Origin: Rosistilla oblonga
Lineage (GTDB): Bacteria; Planctomycetota; Planctomycetia; Pirellulales; Pirellulaceae
Length of the DNA: 64,000 nucleotides
Reading direction: 5' to 3'
NCBI RefSeq assembly: GCF_007751715.1
Contig: NZ_CP036292.1
Coordinates: forward strand, 6,703,339 to 6,767,338
Of the stretch, positions 47,312 to 56,032 are shown piece by piece. The translations under genes and the position numbers were made by a program. Within the stretch, counting starts at the first letter, position 1, and every line of letters starts with the position of its first letter. The notes under the pieces were generated by a model. It was not told where the DNA came from and made no database searches. It saw nothing but the letters and a program-made list of their open reading frames with translations.

Positions 47312-48568
47312 ATGAAGTTGAGATTCAGGCGAAGCATCAAACCCCCCTTCGGTCGGTTCACGGTGACGAATCGCAACATCACCCAATCGTTCAGAACCCC
47401 CATCGGAACTTTCAGCAATCCACTATTCAGTAGTTCACGATCACGGAAAGGAACAGCAAACGGCGGATCGAGCCTGGGATGCCTCGGGGGCTTGGCAGTC
47501 TGCCTGTTTGCTGCGTGCTGTGGTTTCTGGGGACTCCTGGAGTTCATTTCGCCGGCGGCAACAAGCCGGACCAACAACGCTCCAGCCACAAGCATCGAAG
47601 TGGTTGATTCAGATGCGGCGAAGGAGGCAACCAGCACAGCACGGAACCTAACGCCAGCACCTGCCGAGTCGCCCGACGCAACTGATGCGTTGCAAACTCC
47701 TACCGCAACCAGCGCTCAAGAATCACCACCAAGCACCATCGCATCAACAGTTCCCGATAAGCCAAAACAGTCACGCCTACCACGACCTCGATTGCGAACC
47801 TGGACCACGAAGGGCGGCAGCAACACTGTCAACGCAACGCTTACAAACTTCAACGAAACTCATGTACAACTGCTGCGTGCGGACAACGGGACCCGCGTCG
47901 CAGTCCCGATAAACCTGCTGTGTCTAGCAGACCAGCAATACGTTGATGCCATCTCCGCTCCACCTCACAGTGAAAATGCCATCTTACATGTCGGGACCGT
48001 GCACAGGGTGAAGGACGGCGATACTGTAGATTTCCACTCAGTCAATGGAGAGCAATTTACTCTCAGACTAGAAGGAGTCGACGCTCCGGAATCGACCCAG
48101 CAATTCGGCCCTGAAGCAACTCGCTGGCTGACAAACCATGTTGACGGAAAGCTTTTGCGAGCCGAAGTCACAGGCCAAGACAGGTACGGCCGGGCGTTAG
48201 GAAACCTGTACATAAGCAAGGACTGGGTGAACGAATCTCTCGTCAGCGCCGGATACGCATGGCACTACGTCGAATACAACAAAGACATCAGGCTTGCCAA
48301 CGCACAAAACGCTGCCAGGGGGCTTGCGAAAGGCCTGTGGCGGGACGCCAAGCGAGTCACCCCCTGGGACTACCGCAACGGGCAACGAATAGCGACCGCA
48401 CTCCCAGCCAATGTTCCAAGCACGCGAGAAAATGAAGTAACAGTTTTCGTTACTGACACCGGAACAAAGTACCACCGCGCAGGCTGTCGCCACCTTCGCA
48501 AAAGCAAATACGCAATGCCATTGAGTCGCGCTCGATCTGCTTATGAACCATGTCGCGTCTGCCACTAA
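47312..48568 (+). CDS. Membrane-anchored or exported nuclease: SHD1-like, SNase and C-terminal Cys domain
   Basis: A 418-residue protein from ATG 47312. One membrane helix lies near residues 58-80, then a Pro/Ala/Thr-rich linker. An SHD1-like segment (about 162-212, RTWTTKGGSNTVNATLTNF) is followed by a thermonuclease domain (about 225-352) with VKDGDTVD, RLEGVDAPE (R252, D257, E260) and DRYGR (R294), the full SNase active site. The C-terminal ~40 residues (TKYHRAGCRHLRKSKYA...CRVCH) form a small Cys/His domain, possibly zinc-binding. It likely degrades extracytoplasmic nucleic acid. It sits in the fic-integrase segment. Confidence 0.9.
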   Translation: MKLRFRRSIKPPFGRFTVTNRNITQSFRTPIGTFSNPLFSSSRSRKGTANGGSSLGCLGGLAVCLFAACCGFWGLLEFISPAATSRTNNAPATSIEVVDSDAAKEATSTARNLTPAPAESPDATDALQTPTATSAQESPPSTIASTVPDKPKQSRLPRPRLRTWTTKGGSNTVNATLTNFNETHVQLLRADNGTRVAVPINLLCLADQQYVDAISAPPHSENAILHVGTVHRVKDGDTVDFHSVNGEQFTLRLEGVDAPESTQQFGPEATRWLTNHVDGKLLRAEVTGQDRYGRALGNLYISKDWVNESLVSAGYAWHYVEYNKDIRLANAQNAARGLAKGLWRDAKRVTPWDYRNGQRIATALPANVPSTRENEVTVFVTDTGTKYHRAGCRHLRKSKYAMPLSRARSAYEPCRVCH

Positions 48569-48909
48569 AAAGGCCAACCACAACGACAATCACCGCCAGG
48601 CCCCCCCTTGGCATGACGCCAGAACGCGGCCAGCGCTTTGTTGACGGCGGTTTCGTCTACCGTTAATGACTCGGGCTGGCGATCGCGACTGGGATACTCA
48701 CCGACCAGCCGATCGCATTCGCGGCGGCTGACAGCGGTTCCATGGGGCCCCACACAATGATCGCGGCCACGGACGTTGACGATGGCTTGCCCGCTCGATT
48801 TATGCTTACGGTATTTGGGCAGCGATTTAGACAGTCGAGGCGTGTGCTTCGTCTCCTGATTCTCCCAAAACGGTATGTACCGTCTTGGGTCCTTAGGAAA
48901 ACGTCGCAC
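48565..48909 (-). pseudogene. Truncated N-terminus of a tyrosine-type integrase
   Basis: A 114-residue open frame whose middle reads LSKSLPKYRKHKSSGQAIVNVRGRDHCVGPHG, with VSRRECDRLVGEY and ALAAFWRHAK. This is the SAM-like N-terminal core-binding segment common in planctomycete site-specific integrases (known to me from annotation patterns, not a search). It departs from the family after about residue 100 and ends in the SNase gene 3' end, so the catalytic domain is missing. Start uncertain. It lies 54 bp from the 3' end of tRNA-Phe. Most likely a decayed integrase. Confidence 0.7.
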
Positions 48910-48962
48910 GGACAGAAGGTCCGGTATCGTTTTGAGTAACGATTCGACTGGTTTTTATGAAG

Positions 48963-49035
48963 TGGTCGGGGGCGGGATCGAACCGCCGACACATGGATTT
49001 TCAATCCATTGCTCTACCAACTGAGCTACCCGACC
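48963..49035 (-). tRNA. tRNA-Phe (GAA)
   Basis: On the minus strand the 73 bases form a full cloverleaf. Acceptor GGTCGGG pairs with CCCGACC, the D stem is GCTC/GAGC, the anticodon arm ATGGATT-GAA-AATCCAT has the GAA anticodon, and the T arm GGCGG-TTCGATC-CCGCC follows. The discriminator is A and CCA is not encoded. A truncated integrase lies next to its 3' end. Confidence 0.97.
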
Positions 49036-49447
49036 TTGTCGCAAAGGTGAGAAGGGATTTTGATTCCAACTGCACATTGTGTCAATCGGTCCCCCGGGGG
49101 CAAATGTTCTCGAAAGTCGAAGAAATAGACAGTTTTTCCGACAGGATGGTTTGGTGGGGCAAATTTATTGCTTCGCGGTGGGATGGATGTTCGCGTTGAT
49201 TGATGCCATGTTTTATACTGCAACCTAGGAGATTCCCCGTTCTGTGGCTCACAAGATTCCGCAGCCGGCGAAATTCCAGACGTTTTCCAACTTATGAATG
49301 GGCCGATCGGCCCGTCGGCTCTATTTTTTTGCCCATAAACGGATCGGCCCCCGATTCTGGTCGGCTCGCGGCCCACCACCCCATGACTCTCGCGATCGAT
49401 CGCCGTCGTCGCCTGTTCCGTCACCCAAATATCCCCAGTCATCATCC
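49036..49447. other. Intergenic region with no convincing gene
   Basis: About 410 bases between tRNA-Phe and the first gene of the ExbB/ExbD locus. It should hold promoters for both; I can place neither with confidence. Short open frames here do not look coding. Confidence 0.45.
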
Positions 49448-50350
49448 ATGTCGGTCGCAGACCCTTCGTCTCATTCCAAGGAACACCCGCAGCGGTCGCT
49501 GAGGATTTCGCAGTTCGACCAGGTCAGTTCGATGCTGATGGCGCTGCTGGTCTTCGTCGGCTTCTTCGTCTTCTTCATGTTCATGATCTGGTTGCTGGAT
49601 CGGTTGAACTTTAGGACCGGCGAAGTGGTTGTGGCGATCGTCGAAGAGGCGGCTGGCCGCGGCGAAAACGCCGAGGGATTCGAACGCGATTTCGAACCAC
49701 CCGGAGAGGAAGAGGTCTCCGAGCTGACCGAACCCACGCTGACCGACACCCTGCAAGCGGTCACCGATGCTGTCAGTTCGGTCGCGGCGTCACTCGATTC
49801 GATGAACACCGACGCATCGGCTTCGACGACCGGATCGGGGCAGGGAGACAGTCGCCCGCCGGGTCCCGAGGGGGAGGGAGAAGACATTATCCCGCGATTT
49901 GAGCGGTGGAACCTGAAGTTCCAAGCGAAATCGATGGTGGCGTATGCCGAACAACTCGACTTCTACCAGATCGAACTCGGCGCGATCGGCGGCTCGACCG
50001 AGGGCGTCGACTACGCCTCGAACCTCGCCAAATCGCCTAAGAAGAAGCACAACCCCGACACCTCGACTGAAAAACGGCTCTACTTTCGCTTCACGCAAGC
50101 CGGCCCGCTGGAACGCTGGGACAAGTCGCTGCTAGGCAAAGCGGGAGTTGGCGTGGGAGCGGGGCGGCACGTGCTGAAGTTCATCCCGCCGAACCTCGAG
50201 AACATCCTGGCCCACACGGAATTGGAATACGCCAAGGAGAAGGGCTACCAGAGCGTGACGCAGATCGCCAAAACGATCTTCGAATCGCAACCCGGTGGCG
50301 ATGGGCATCACTTTGTCGTGATCGAACAACGCTACCGGAAACCGAAGTGA
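49448..50350 (+). CDS. Single-TM protein, candidate energy transducer of the ExbB/ExbD locus
   Basis: A 300-residue protein from ATG 49448. One hydrophobic segment (VSSMLMALLVFVGFFVFFMF, about residues 27-50) near the N-terminus, then an acidic, Gly/Ser-rich linker (about 60-150), then a C-terminal ordered domain (about 150-300) with no recognised family. The topology is like TonB or TolA: short cytoplasmic N-terminus, one helix, extended periplasmic linker and a terminal domain. It lies 261 bp upstream of exbB. No TonB signature (such as YP or conserved C-terminal domain) is seen, so a transducer role is inferred from position and topology only. Confidence 0.7.
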   Translation: MSVADPSSHSKEHPQRSLRISQFDQVSSMLMALLVFVGFFVFFMFMIWLLDRLNFRTGEVVVAIVEEAAGRGENAEGFERDFEPPGEEEVSELTEPTLTDTLQAVTDAVSSVAASLDSMNTDASASTTGSGQGDSRPPGPEGEGEDIIPRFERWNLKFQAKSMVAYAEQLDFYQIELGAIGGSTEGVDYASNLAKSPKKKHNPDTSTEKRLYFRFTQAGPLERWDKSLLGKAGVGVGAGRHVLKFIPPNLENILAHTELEYAKEKGYQSVTQIAKTIFESQPGGDGHHFVVIEQRYRKPK

Positions 50351-50377
50351 CGCACCTGCAACCGCTACCTGGCCGGC

Positions 50378-50383
50378 TATAAT
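50378..50383 (+). promoter_or_regulatory. Candidate -10 element upstream of exbB
   Basis: A consensus TATAAT at 50378-50383, 229 bases before the exbB ATG. The -35 at 16-17 bases upstream is poor (CTGCAA). It suggests an internal promoter for exbB and the genes after it, weakly supported. Confidence 0.35.
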
Positions 50384-50611
50384 TTAAGGAATCGAATTCC
50401 CACGCCCCCACGTCGGCTTGCCACGAGTTCGTGGGTGAATATGCTCGTATGAATACGGGTTTCCCCGAGACCTCCAGCCTCCACTACTCTTCAACCTTGG
50501 AACGTCTCCATCGATTCGACGCAGCGGCATCGTTCGCTTGTTTGAATCAAAATCCCGTCGAATTTAGCAAACGCTCCAAAGAAATTTTCCTCGATTCGAG
50601 ACCACGCCTCT

Positions 50612-51268
50612 ATGTCTGCGATGCTGCTGGCCAAAGCCGACGTTTACACAATGATCGCCAACTCCATTTACTTCGCCTTGGCGGCCGTCGCCTTGTGGGG
50701 TATCTACTGCGTGGTGATCGTATGGACACGCGTGGCGGCAAAGCGTTTTAAGTCCGAAGACATACAAAACGATTACCTCGACGACATGGCGGAGCCGCTG
50801 GAAGCGGGCGACTTTGAAGCCGTGCTGGAGCTTGTCGAAGGGGACGCTCGAGCGATCCCGCAGATGGTCGAACTGGCCGTCGAAAATCGCGAACTCGGTT
50901 ACCAAAAAGTCAAAGCGTTGGTGATCGAACGCTTCCAACGCGACGTGATCGCCGACCTCGAACACCGGCTCAGCTGGATCTCGACGGTGATCAAAAGCGC
51001 GCCGATGATCGGGCTGTTCGGAACGGTATTCGGCATGATGGGAGCGTTTAAAACGCTGGCGACCGCCGAATCGGTCGACCCCACGATGCTCGCCGCCGAC
51101 ATTAACGTCGCGCTGCGAACGACGGCTTGCGGGCTGGCGATCGCCGTTCCGTTGATCATCGCGACGGCCAGCGTGAACATCCGGATCAGCAAGATGGAAG
51201 ATCTGGTCGGGGCGGGGCTGAATCGCTTTTTCGAAGCGTTCCGATCCGGGCTCTCGCGACCTCGCTAA
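50612..51268 (+). CDS. exbB: MotA/TolQ/ExbB proton channel family protein
   Basis: A 218-residue inner-membrane protein of the ExbB/TolQ family, which forms the pentameric ion channel driving TonB- or Tol-type work. Three helices fit: about residues 15-38, 121-145 and 167-190. The conserved cores PMIGLFGTVFGMMGAF and LRTTACGLAIAVPLIIA are present. The Thr/Ser in the third helix matches the ion path. It is followed by two exbD genes. Short ExbB-like length. ATG at 50612. Confidence 0.95.
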   Translation: MSAMLLAKADVYTMIANSIYFALAAVALWGIYCVVIVWTRVAAKRFKSEDIQNDYLDDMAEPLEAGDFEAVLELVEGDARAIPQMVELAVENRELGYQKVKALVIERFQRDVIADLEHRLSWISTVIKSAPMIGLFGTVFGMMGAFKTLATAESVDPTMLAADINVALRTTACGLAIAVPLIIATASVNIRISKMEDLVGAGLNRFFEAFRSGLSRPR

Positions 51269-51321
51269 TCGCCTTCGGCTAGCAAACCTTTTCCATCCCG
51301 TCCCCGTTCGAGTAACCGACC

Positions 51322-51795
51322 ATGTCCACAGCGGCCCCGATCGACGAAATCGACGACGACCCGCCGATCATGACCTCCACGCGGTCCGATGATGACGAGA
51401 TGGACATCACGCCGATGATCGACATCACCTTCCTGCTGCTGATCTTCTTCGTCGTCTGTTCCAAGATGGATCCATCGCAGACAACCAACCTGCCGCTGGC
51501 CGATAATGGGCTCGCAGTTTCGGCAAAAGATTCGGCAGTGGTTAAAATGAAACGGGGAACCGGCGAGACGGCTGAATTGCAATCCAACGATGGCGTCACC
51601 TTCTCCAACGATCCCGAAGCACAACTCGAAGCGATCACCCGCTACATCACCCGCGAACGCGAATCGGGCAAGGCGAAGATCATGCTGATGTGCGAGAAGG
51701 ATGTCCGGAGCGGCGAGGTGACGCGCGTGCAGAAAATGCTCGGCGACGCTTTCCCCGAAGTGGAACAAACGTATATCGCGGTCAAAGAGGAATAG
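51322..51795 (+). CDS. exbD: ExbD/TolR-like biopolymer transport protein
   Basis: A 157-residue single-helix partner of ExbB. The helix core DITPMIDITFLLLIFFVV places Asp34 where the proton-carrying Asp of Escherichia coli ExbD lies. The periplasmic C-terminal domain (about 50-157) includes LEAITRYITRERESGKAKIMLM and VTRVQKMLGDAFPEVEQ. It starts 53 bp after exbB and 12 bp before the second exbD. Two ExbDs per ExbB occur in several Tol/Exb-type systems. Confidence 0.94.
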   Translation: MSTAAPIDEIDDDPPIMTSTRSDDDEMDITPMIDITFLLLIFFVVCSKMDPSQTTNLPLADNGLAVSAKDSAVVKMKRGTGETAELQSNDGVTFSNDPEAQLEAITRYITRERESGKAKIMLMCEKDVRSGEVTRVQKMLGDAFPEVEQTYIAVKEE

Positions 51796-51807
51796 GGATC
51801 TGATTTG

Positions 51808-52560
51808 ATGAGCATGACCTGCCCGCGGTGCGGTGCCCAAACGCAAGGCGTCCGTTGCGAAAGCTGTGGTGCCGATCTGCCCACCGCCGACGCGATCCCC
51901 GTCGCTTCAGAGCCCTCGGCGGCTGAACCGATCGAAATCGAAGCGACCGACGACGGCAGCGATGCCGCGGAGGCCGAGACCGTCGAAGCCGCCGCCGCCG
52001 AACCGGCGGCGACAGAAGCTCACGCCTCGGTCGAGACCACCGCGACCGCTCACCATCACGGACACGCGATGGCCGAAGCTGTCAACGCGACAAACTTTGG
52101 CATCGAAGAAGAGGTTGCTCCCGACGATCTGCAGATGAAGGGCAAGATCCGCGACGATTCGGAACTGGATATGACGCCGATGGTCGACGTGACCTTCCTG
52201 CTGCTGATCTTCTTCATGGTCACCGCGTCGTTCAGTCTGCAAAAGTCGATCACGATGCCGCGAGAACAGAGCGAAGCGCCTAGCACCAACCAACAGGACG
52301 AACCCGAAGAGGAGATCGATCTGGTGACCGTCCAGATCGACGAATTTAATTCGTTCACCGTGTTGGCTGCCGACTGGGAGCGCGAGGTTCCCGGTAAACA
52401 AAATTTGATCCGGGCGTTGAAAGAAGCAAAACCCGAATCCGAAGCTCGATTGAAGATCGAGGTTCACGAAGACGCCGTGATCGAAGCGGTCGTCGATGCG
52501 ATGGACGCTGGAGCGGAAGTCGGTTTTTCCGAGATCCAGAAATCTGAGGTAAAAGGATAG
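51808..52560 (+). CDS. ExbD-family protein with cytoplasmic zinc ribbon
   Basis: A 250-residue ExbD variant. Residues 1-25 hold two Cys pairs (CPRCG and CESCG), a zinc-ribbon. A ~95-residue acidic Ala/Glu-rich, then His-containing linker follows, and the ExbD helix begins near residue 120 (DMTPMVDVTFLLLIFFMV, Asp127 as the proton carrier). The C-terminal ~100 residues form the ExbD periplasmic domain. The zinc ribbon and linker would lie in the cytoplasm. The ATG at 51808 is preferred to the TTG three bases before. It follows exbD by 12 bp and precedes the propeller gene by 3 bp. Confidence 0.92.
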   Translation: MSMTCPRCGAQTQGVRCESCGADLPTADAIPVASEPSAAEPIEIEATDDGSDAAEAETVEAAAAEPAATEAHASVETTATAHHHGHAMAEAVNATNFGIEEEVAPDDLQMKGKIRDDSELDMTPMVDVTFLLLIFFMVTASFSLQKSITMPREQSEAPSTNQQDEPEEEIDLVTVQIDEFNSFTVLAADWEREVPGKQNLIRALKEAKPESEARLKIEVHEDAVIEAVVDAMDAGAEVGFSEIQKSEVKG

Positions 52561-52563
52561 TTG

Positions 52564-55500
52564 ATGTCACAGTCTGTGCTCGCACGCGAATTGATCGCCC
52601 TGATTGAACGCCGTGGTCTGTTGGACCAAGAGATCGTCGATGCTCTAAACCAACAGATGGAAGAGGGTGGCGCGCGGGTGACTCCCGAAGCGGTTGCAAA
52701 ACTGCTGGTCGATAACGGACACCTGACCCGATACCAAGCGACCAAATTGATCGGCGAATTGCGATCCGAACAATATCAAGAGGAAACCGAAGCCGTCGAG
52801 GCGGTGGAAGTTGCCGAAGAGCCCGAATTGCTGCTCGACGATGAAACCGATGCGGCGATGGCGATCGAAGCCATCGAGGTCGAACCGGTCGAAGTCGAAC
52901 CGATCCAGGCGGACATTGTCGACGCTCAGATCGTCGACGCCGAAACGGTGGAAGCCGAACCGATCTCGGGGGACGAAGCGACCGACAAACCGAAGCGTTC
53001 GGCCAGCGGCACCCGCCGCACGGCAAAACGCAAGTCGACCGAGCCTGAAAAAAGCGTCTGGGATTCGTTCAAAATCTACGGCGTCGCCGGCGCGATCCTG
53101 GCCTGCTTGCCGCTGGGTTGGTTCTTCTGGAACTACATCAACAAGGGCAACGCTGCCGAATACATGGAGCGAGCCAACGGGCTGTACGCTCAGGAAAATT
53201 ACACCGGCGCGAAACAGACCTACCAGGATTTCCTCGACAACTTTGGCGAAGAGACCGAAGACTCTTCGAAAGCTCGCGTCCGGATCGCGATGTCGCAGCT
53301 GTACCAAACGCTGCAGAACACGACCGATCCCGAAAAGTTCCTAACAACAGCGACTACCCTGCTGCCAACGGTCATCAATGAAGAAGCGCTCGGCGAAAAC
53401 CGAGCCGACTTGGCGGGGCTGTTGGTCGAGGTGGCGGAGAAGTTTGTCAAGCAAGCCGACAAGACAGTCGACGCCAACGAAAAAGAAAAGATCATCGGCC
53501 AGTTGGATCAACAGATGGAATTGATCGCCGAGCCGAGCTACGTTTCCAGCGAACTGCGCGAGAGCTTGGGCAAGCGTTTAGCGATCATCCAAGAGGATCG
53601 GCTGCGAGTCACCCGCGACATCAGCCGCGACCGCAAACTGGCTGATACCGTCGCCGCGATGAAGAAGGCGTTGGAGGCGAAGGACACCAAGACGGCTTAC
53701 GCGGCGCGGAAACAGATCATCCGCGAATACCCACGTCTGCACGACGAATCGCAGATGACCGCGTTGATCGCCGAAGCCAGCAAGCTGCAACAGGAACTTG
53801 TCAAAACTGGCGTCGCCGAACTGAAGGTATCGACCGACGAACTGGAGACCAAGATCCGTAAATCGATCGTGCTGGCAAACCAGTCGGGACGGTCACTCAA
53901 CGAACTGGGCGATCTCGTCTACTTCGTCCGCGTCGGCGGATCGGTACAAGCCCTCAAAGCCTCCAACGGCTCGCTGCTGTGGCGGCGTTTTGTCGGTTAC
54001 CGCGACGAACATCCACCGACCGCTCTGGGCGAAACACCCGAGGACGGCGTGCTGCTGTCGGACGGTTCGCAATTGGAGGTCCAGCGATTGTCGGGAGCCG
54101 ATGGCAAGCTGCAATGGCGAGCCGCGATCGGCGAGACCTTCACCCGTCCAATCGTCGCCGACGAAACGATCAACTTCAGCACGCATTCGGGCAAAGTCGT
54201 CTCGTTGGACGCCGAAACAGGCAAGACGCAGTGGGTCTCCCAGATCCCACAAGCCCTGGAAGTCAGCCCCGGAACCGAAAGCAGAAAGGGTCTGTCGGTC
54301 TCTTACGTTCCCGGCGATCACAGCAACCTGTATGTGTTGGATCACCGCAACGGCAACTGCATCGAATCTTATTACGTAGGGCACCAAGAGAAATCGATCC
54401 GGGTTCCGCCGACGTACCTGTTAAACCATGTGTTTGTCTTCGAAAACCGGTCGAGCGATTATTGCTTGATGCACGTGTTGCAAACTGACAAGCGAGGCCA
54501 TGAACTCAAACAAGCCCAAACCAGTTTCCGCTTAACCGGCAACGTCTTGGTCGCGCCGCAGATCGAAGGCCGACGCTTGATCGTCGTCACCAACCTCGGC
54601 CAGATCTCGGTATTCGAAGTCGAACCAACCGCAGAGACGAACAAGGTCAGCAAGGTTGCCGAACAGGTTCCTTCGTACAGCGAACCGACGCTCACGCAGA
54701 TGACGATCGATCGATCGCAGATGTGGGTCACCGGCAGCCAGATCATGCGTTTCGATCTGCAGATCAACACGGGCCGCGTGATTCCGGGCGAAGTGAAATA
54801 TGCCGGCGATGTCTTCTCGGCTCAACCGAAACTGATCGGCAACGCACTGATTCACGCTCGCGTTGTCAGCGGCACCAAAGGGATCCGCGTGACCGCGGTT
54901 GAGCCCAAGACGATGGAGGTCTTCTGGCAAACCGACCTCGGTGTCCCCACGGCGTTTGTTGCTAAAAACGGATCGACGCTGCACGCCGCGACTTCGCAGG
55001 GAGCACTCTACGAGATCGACTCCGCCTCGATCGCTTCGGGAGCGACCAAGAAGCCGGTGGAGAATCCGGGCGGCCAGGGACACGGGATCCAATTTGTTTC
55101 GCCGATTTCGTTTGGCGAGAACACCAAGATCATGGTTAACCAAACCAAGCCCGACCAGATCGCTGTCTACGATCCGTCGCGCGAGAAACAAAAGCTGCGG
55201 CTGGTCAAACTGGCGCTCCCCGACGGCCGTCCCACCGCCGATCCACTGGTCGTCGGCAGAGGACTGTTGATGCCGCAGGACAGCGGCCGGATTGCGATGA
55301 TGGACTGGCAGAGCGGTCGGATGCTTTCCAACCCGTTCCAACCATCGCTGAAGCCCGACGAAAAGGTGACCTGGACGACGATGGCCGCGCTGCCAAGCGA
55401 TCCCGAACAGGTGATCTTTGGCGACAACCGCAAGAAGCTGTATCGCGTGCGAGCTGGCGACCAGATCCGCCAACTTTCCGACAACGATGTCGAACGGCCA

Positions 55501-55965
55501 CTGTTGGGCCCGCTGACCATTGTCGGCGACCAGGTGCTGGCGATCGCATCGGGCCCATCGGCCGACATGCTGCTGACCTTTGATTCCAACAGTCTCAAAG
55601 CCGGCACCGAATTGCTGCTGGAAGGACGTGTCACTTGGGGCCCAAAAACGATCGATTCGGTCGCTTTGGTCGCCACCGATAACCAGAAACTAACAGCCTT
55701 CGATTCGACGGGCAAAGCTGTTTGGCAGGTCGATCTGCCCGCGGGCAAACCGGTTGGAGATCCGTTGCCGGCCGATGGGTCGCTGCTGCTTGCCGGCGAA
55801 CAAGGCTGGGTCCTGCGGATCGATCCGAGCAACGGCCAACTGCAGGGAAAAACCGATATCGGGCAACCGCTTTCGGGCACGCCGCTTGTGTTTGGCAGCG
55901 TTATCGTCGTCCCGGGAGCCGAGGGAATCGTGTTCGCTATCGATCCTCCGGCCAACGTAAACTGA
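52564..55965 (+). CDS. Membrane-anchored TPR / PQQ-type beta-propeller protein
   Basis: 1133 residues from ATG 52564. Residues 1-66 form a helical domain (VAKLLVDNGHLTRYQATKLI), like the short N-terminal segment in many planctomycete kinases. An acidic linker precedes a TM helix (171-191). TPR-like helices follow (about 196-430), then a beta-propeller (about 440-1133) with repeated Trp/Gly blades (GSLLWRRFVGYRDEHPPT, GKTQWVSQIPQAL, GKAVWQVDLPAGKPVGDP). Propeller domains of this PQQ-like kind bind proteins or ligands; no enzyme motif is seen. It likely scaffolds the ExbB/ExbD complex. Three-base gap from the previous gene. Confidence 0.92.
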   Translation: MSQSVLARELIALIERRGLLDQEIVDALNQQMEEGGARVTPEAVAKLLVDNGHLTRYQATKLIGELRSEQYQEETEAVEAVEVAEEPELLLDDETDAAMAIEAIEVEPVEVEPIQADIVDAQIVDAETVEAEPISGDEATDKPKRSASGTRRTAKRKSTEPEKSVWDSFKIYGVAGAILACLPLGWFFWNYINKGNAAEYMERANGLYAQENYTGAKQTYQDFLDNFGEETEDSSKARVRIAMSQLYQTLQNTTDPEKFLTTATTLLPTVINEEALGENRADLAGLLVEVAEKFVKQADKTVDANEKEKIIGQLDQQMELIAEPSYVSSELRESLGKRLAIIQEDRLRVTRDISRDRKLADTVAAMKKALEAKDTKTAYAARKQIIREYPRLHDESQMTALIAEASKLQQELVKTGVAELKVSTDELETKIRKSIVLANQSGRSLNELGDLVYFVRVGGSVQALKASNGSLLWRRFVGYRDEHPPTALGETPEDGVLLSDGSQLEVQRLSGADGKLQWRAAIGETFTRPIVADETINFSTHSGKVVSLDAETGKTQWVSQIPQALEVSPGTESRKGLSVSYVPGDHSNLYVLDHRNGNCIESYYVGHQEKSIRVPPTYLLNHVFVFENRSSDYCLMHVLQTDKRGHELKQAQTSFRLTGNVLVAPQIEGRRLIVVTNLGQISVFEVEPTAETNKVSKVAEQVPSYSEPTLTQMTIDRSQMWVTGSQIMRFDLQINTGRVIPGEVKYAGDVFSAQPKLIGNALIHARVVSGTKGIRVTAVEPKTMEVFWQTDLGVPTAFVAKNGSTLHAATSQGALYEIDSASIASGATKKPVENPGGQGHGIQFVSPISFGENTKIMVNQTKPDQIAVYDPSREKQKLRLVKLALPDGRPTADPLVVGRGLLMPQDSGRIAMMDWQSGRMLSNPFQPSLKPDEKVTWTTMAALPSDPEQVIFGDNRKKLYRVRAGDQIRQLSDNDVERPLLGPLTIVGDQVLAIASGPSADMLLTFDSNSLKAGTELLLEGRVTWGPKTIDSVALVATDNQKLTAFDSTGKAVWQVDLPAGKPVGDPLPADGSLLLAGEQGWVLRIDPSNGQLQGKTDIGQPLSGTPLVFGSVIVVPGAEGIVFAIDPPANVN

Positions 55966-56032
55966 GCTGACCGTCGTGGCCAATCGGGCCGTGCAACGCT
56001 TCGCTAAAATCATGGACTTGAAATTTAATACG

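Noticed and set aside
49448-50350. Calling this gene tonB
   Set aside because: Topology fits but no TonB C-terminal signature is visible, so the name is withheld.
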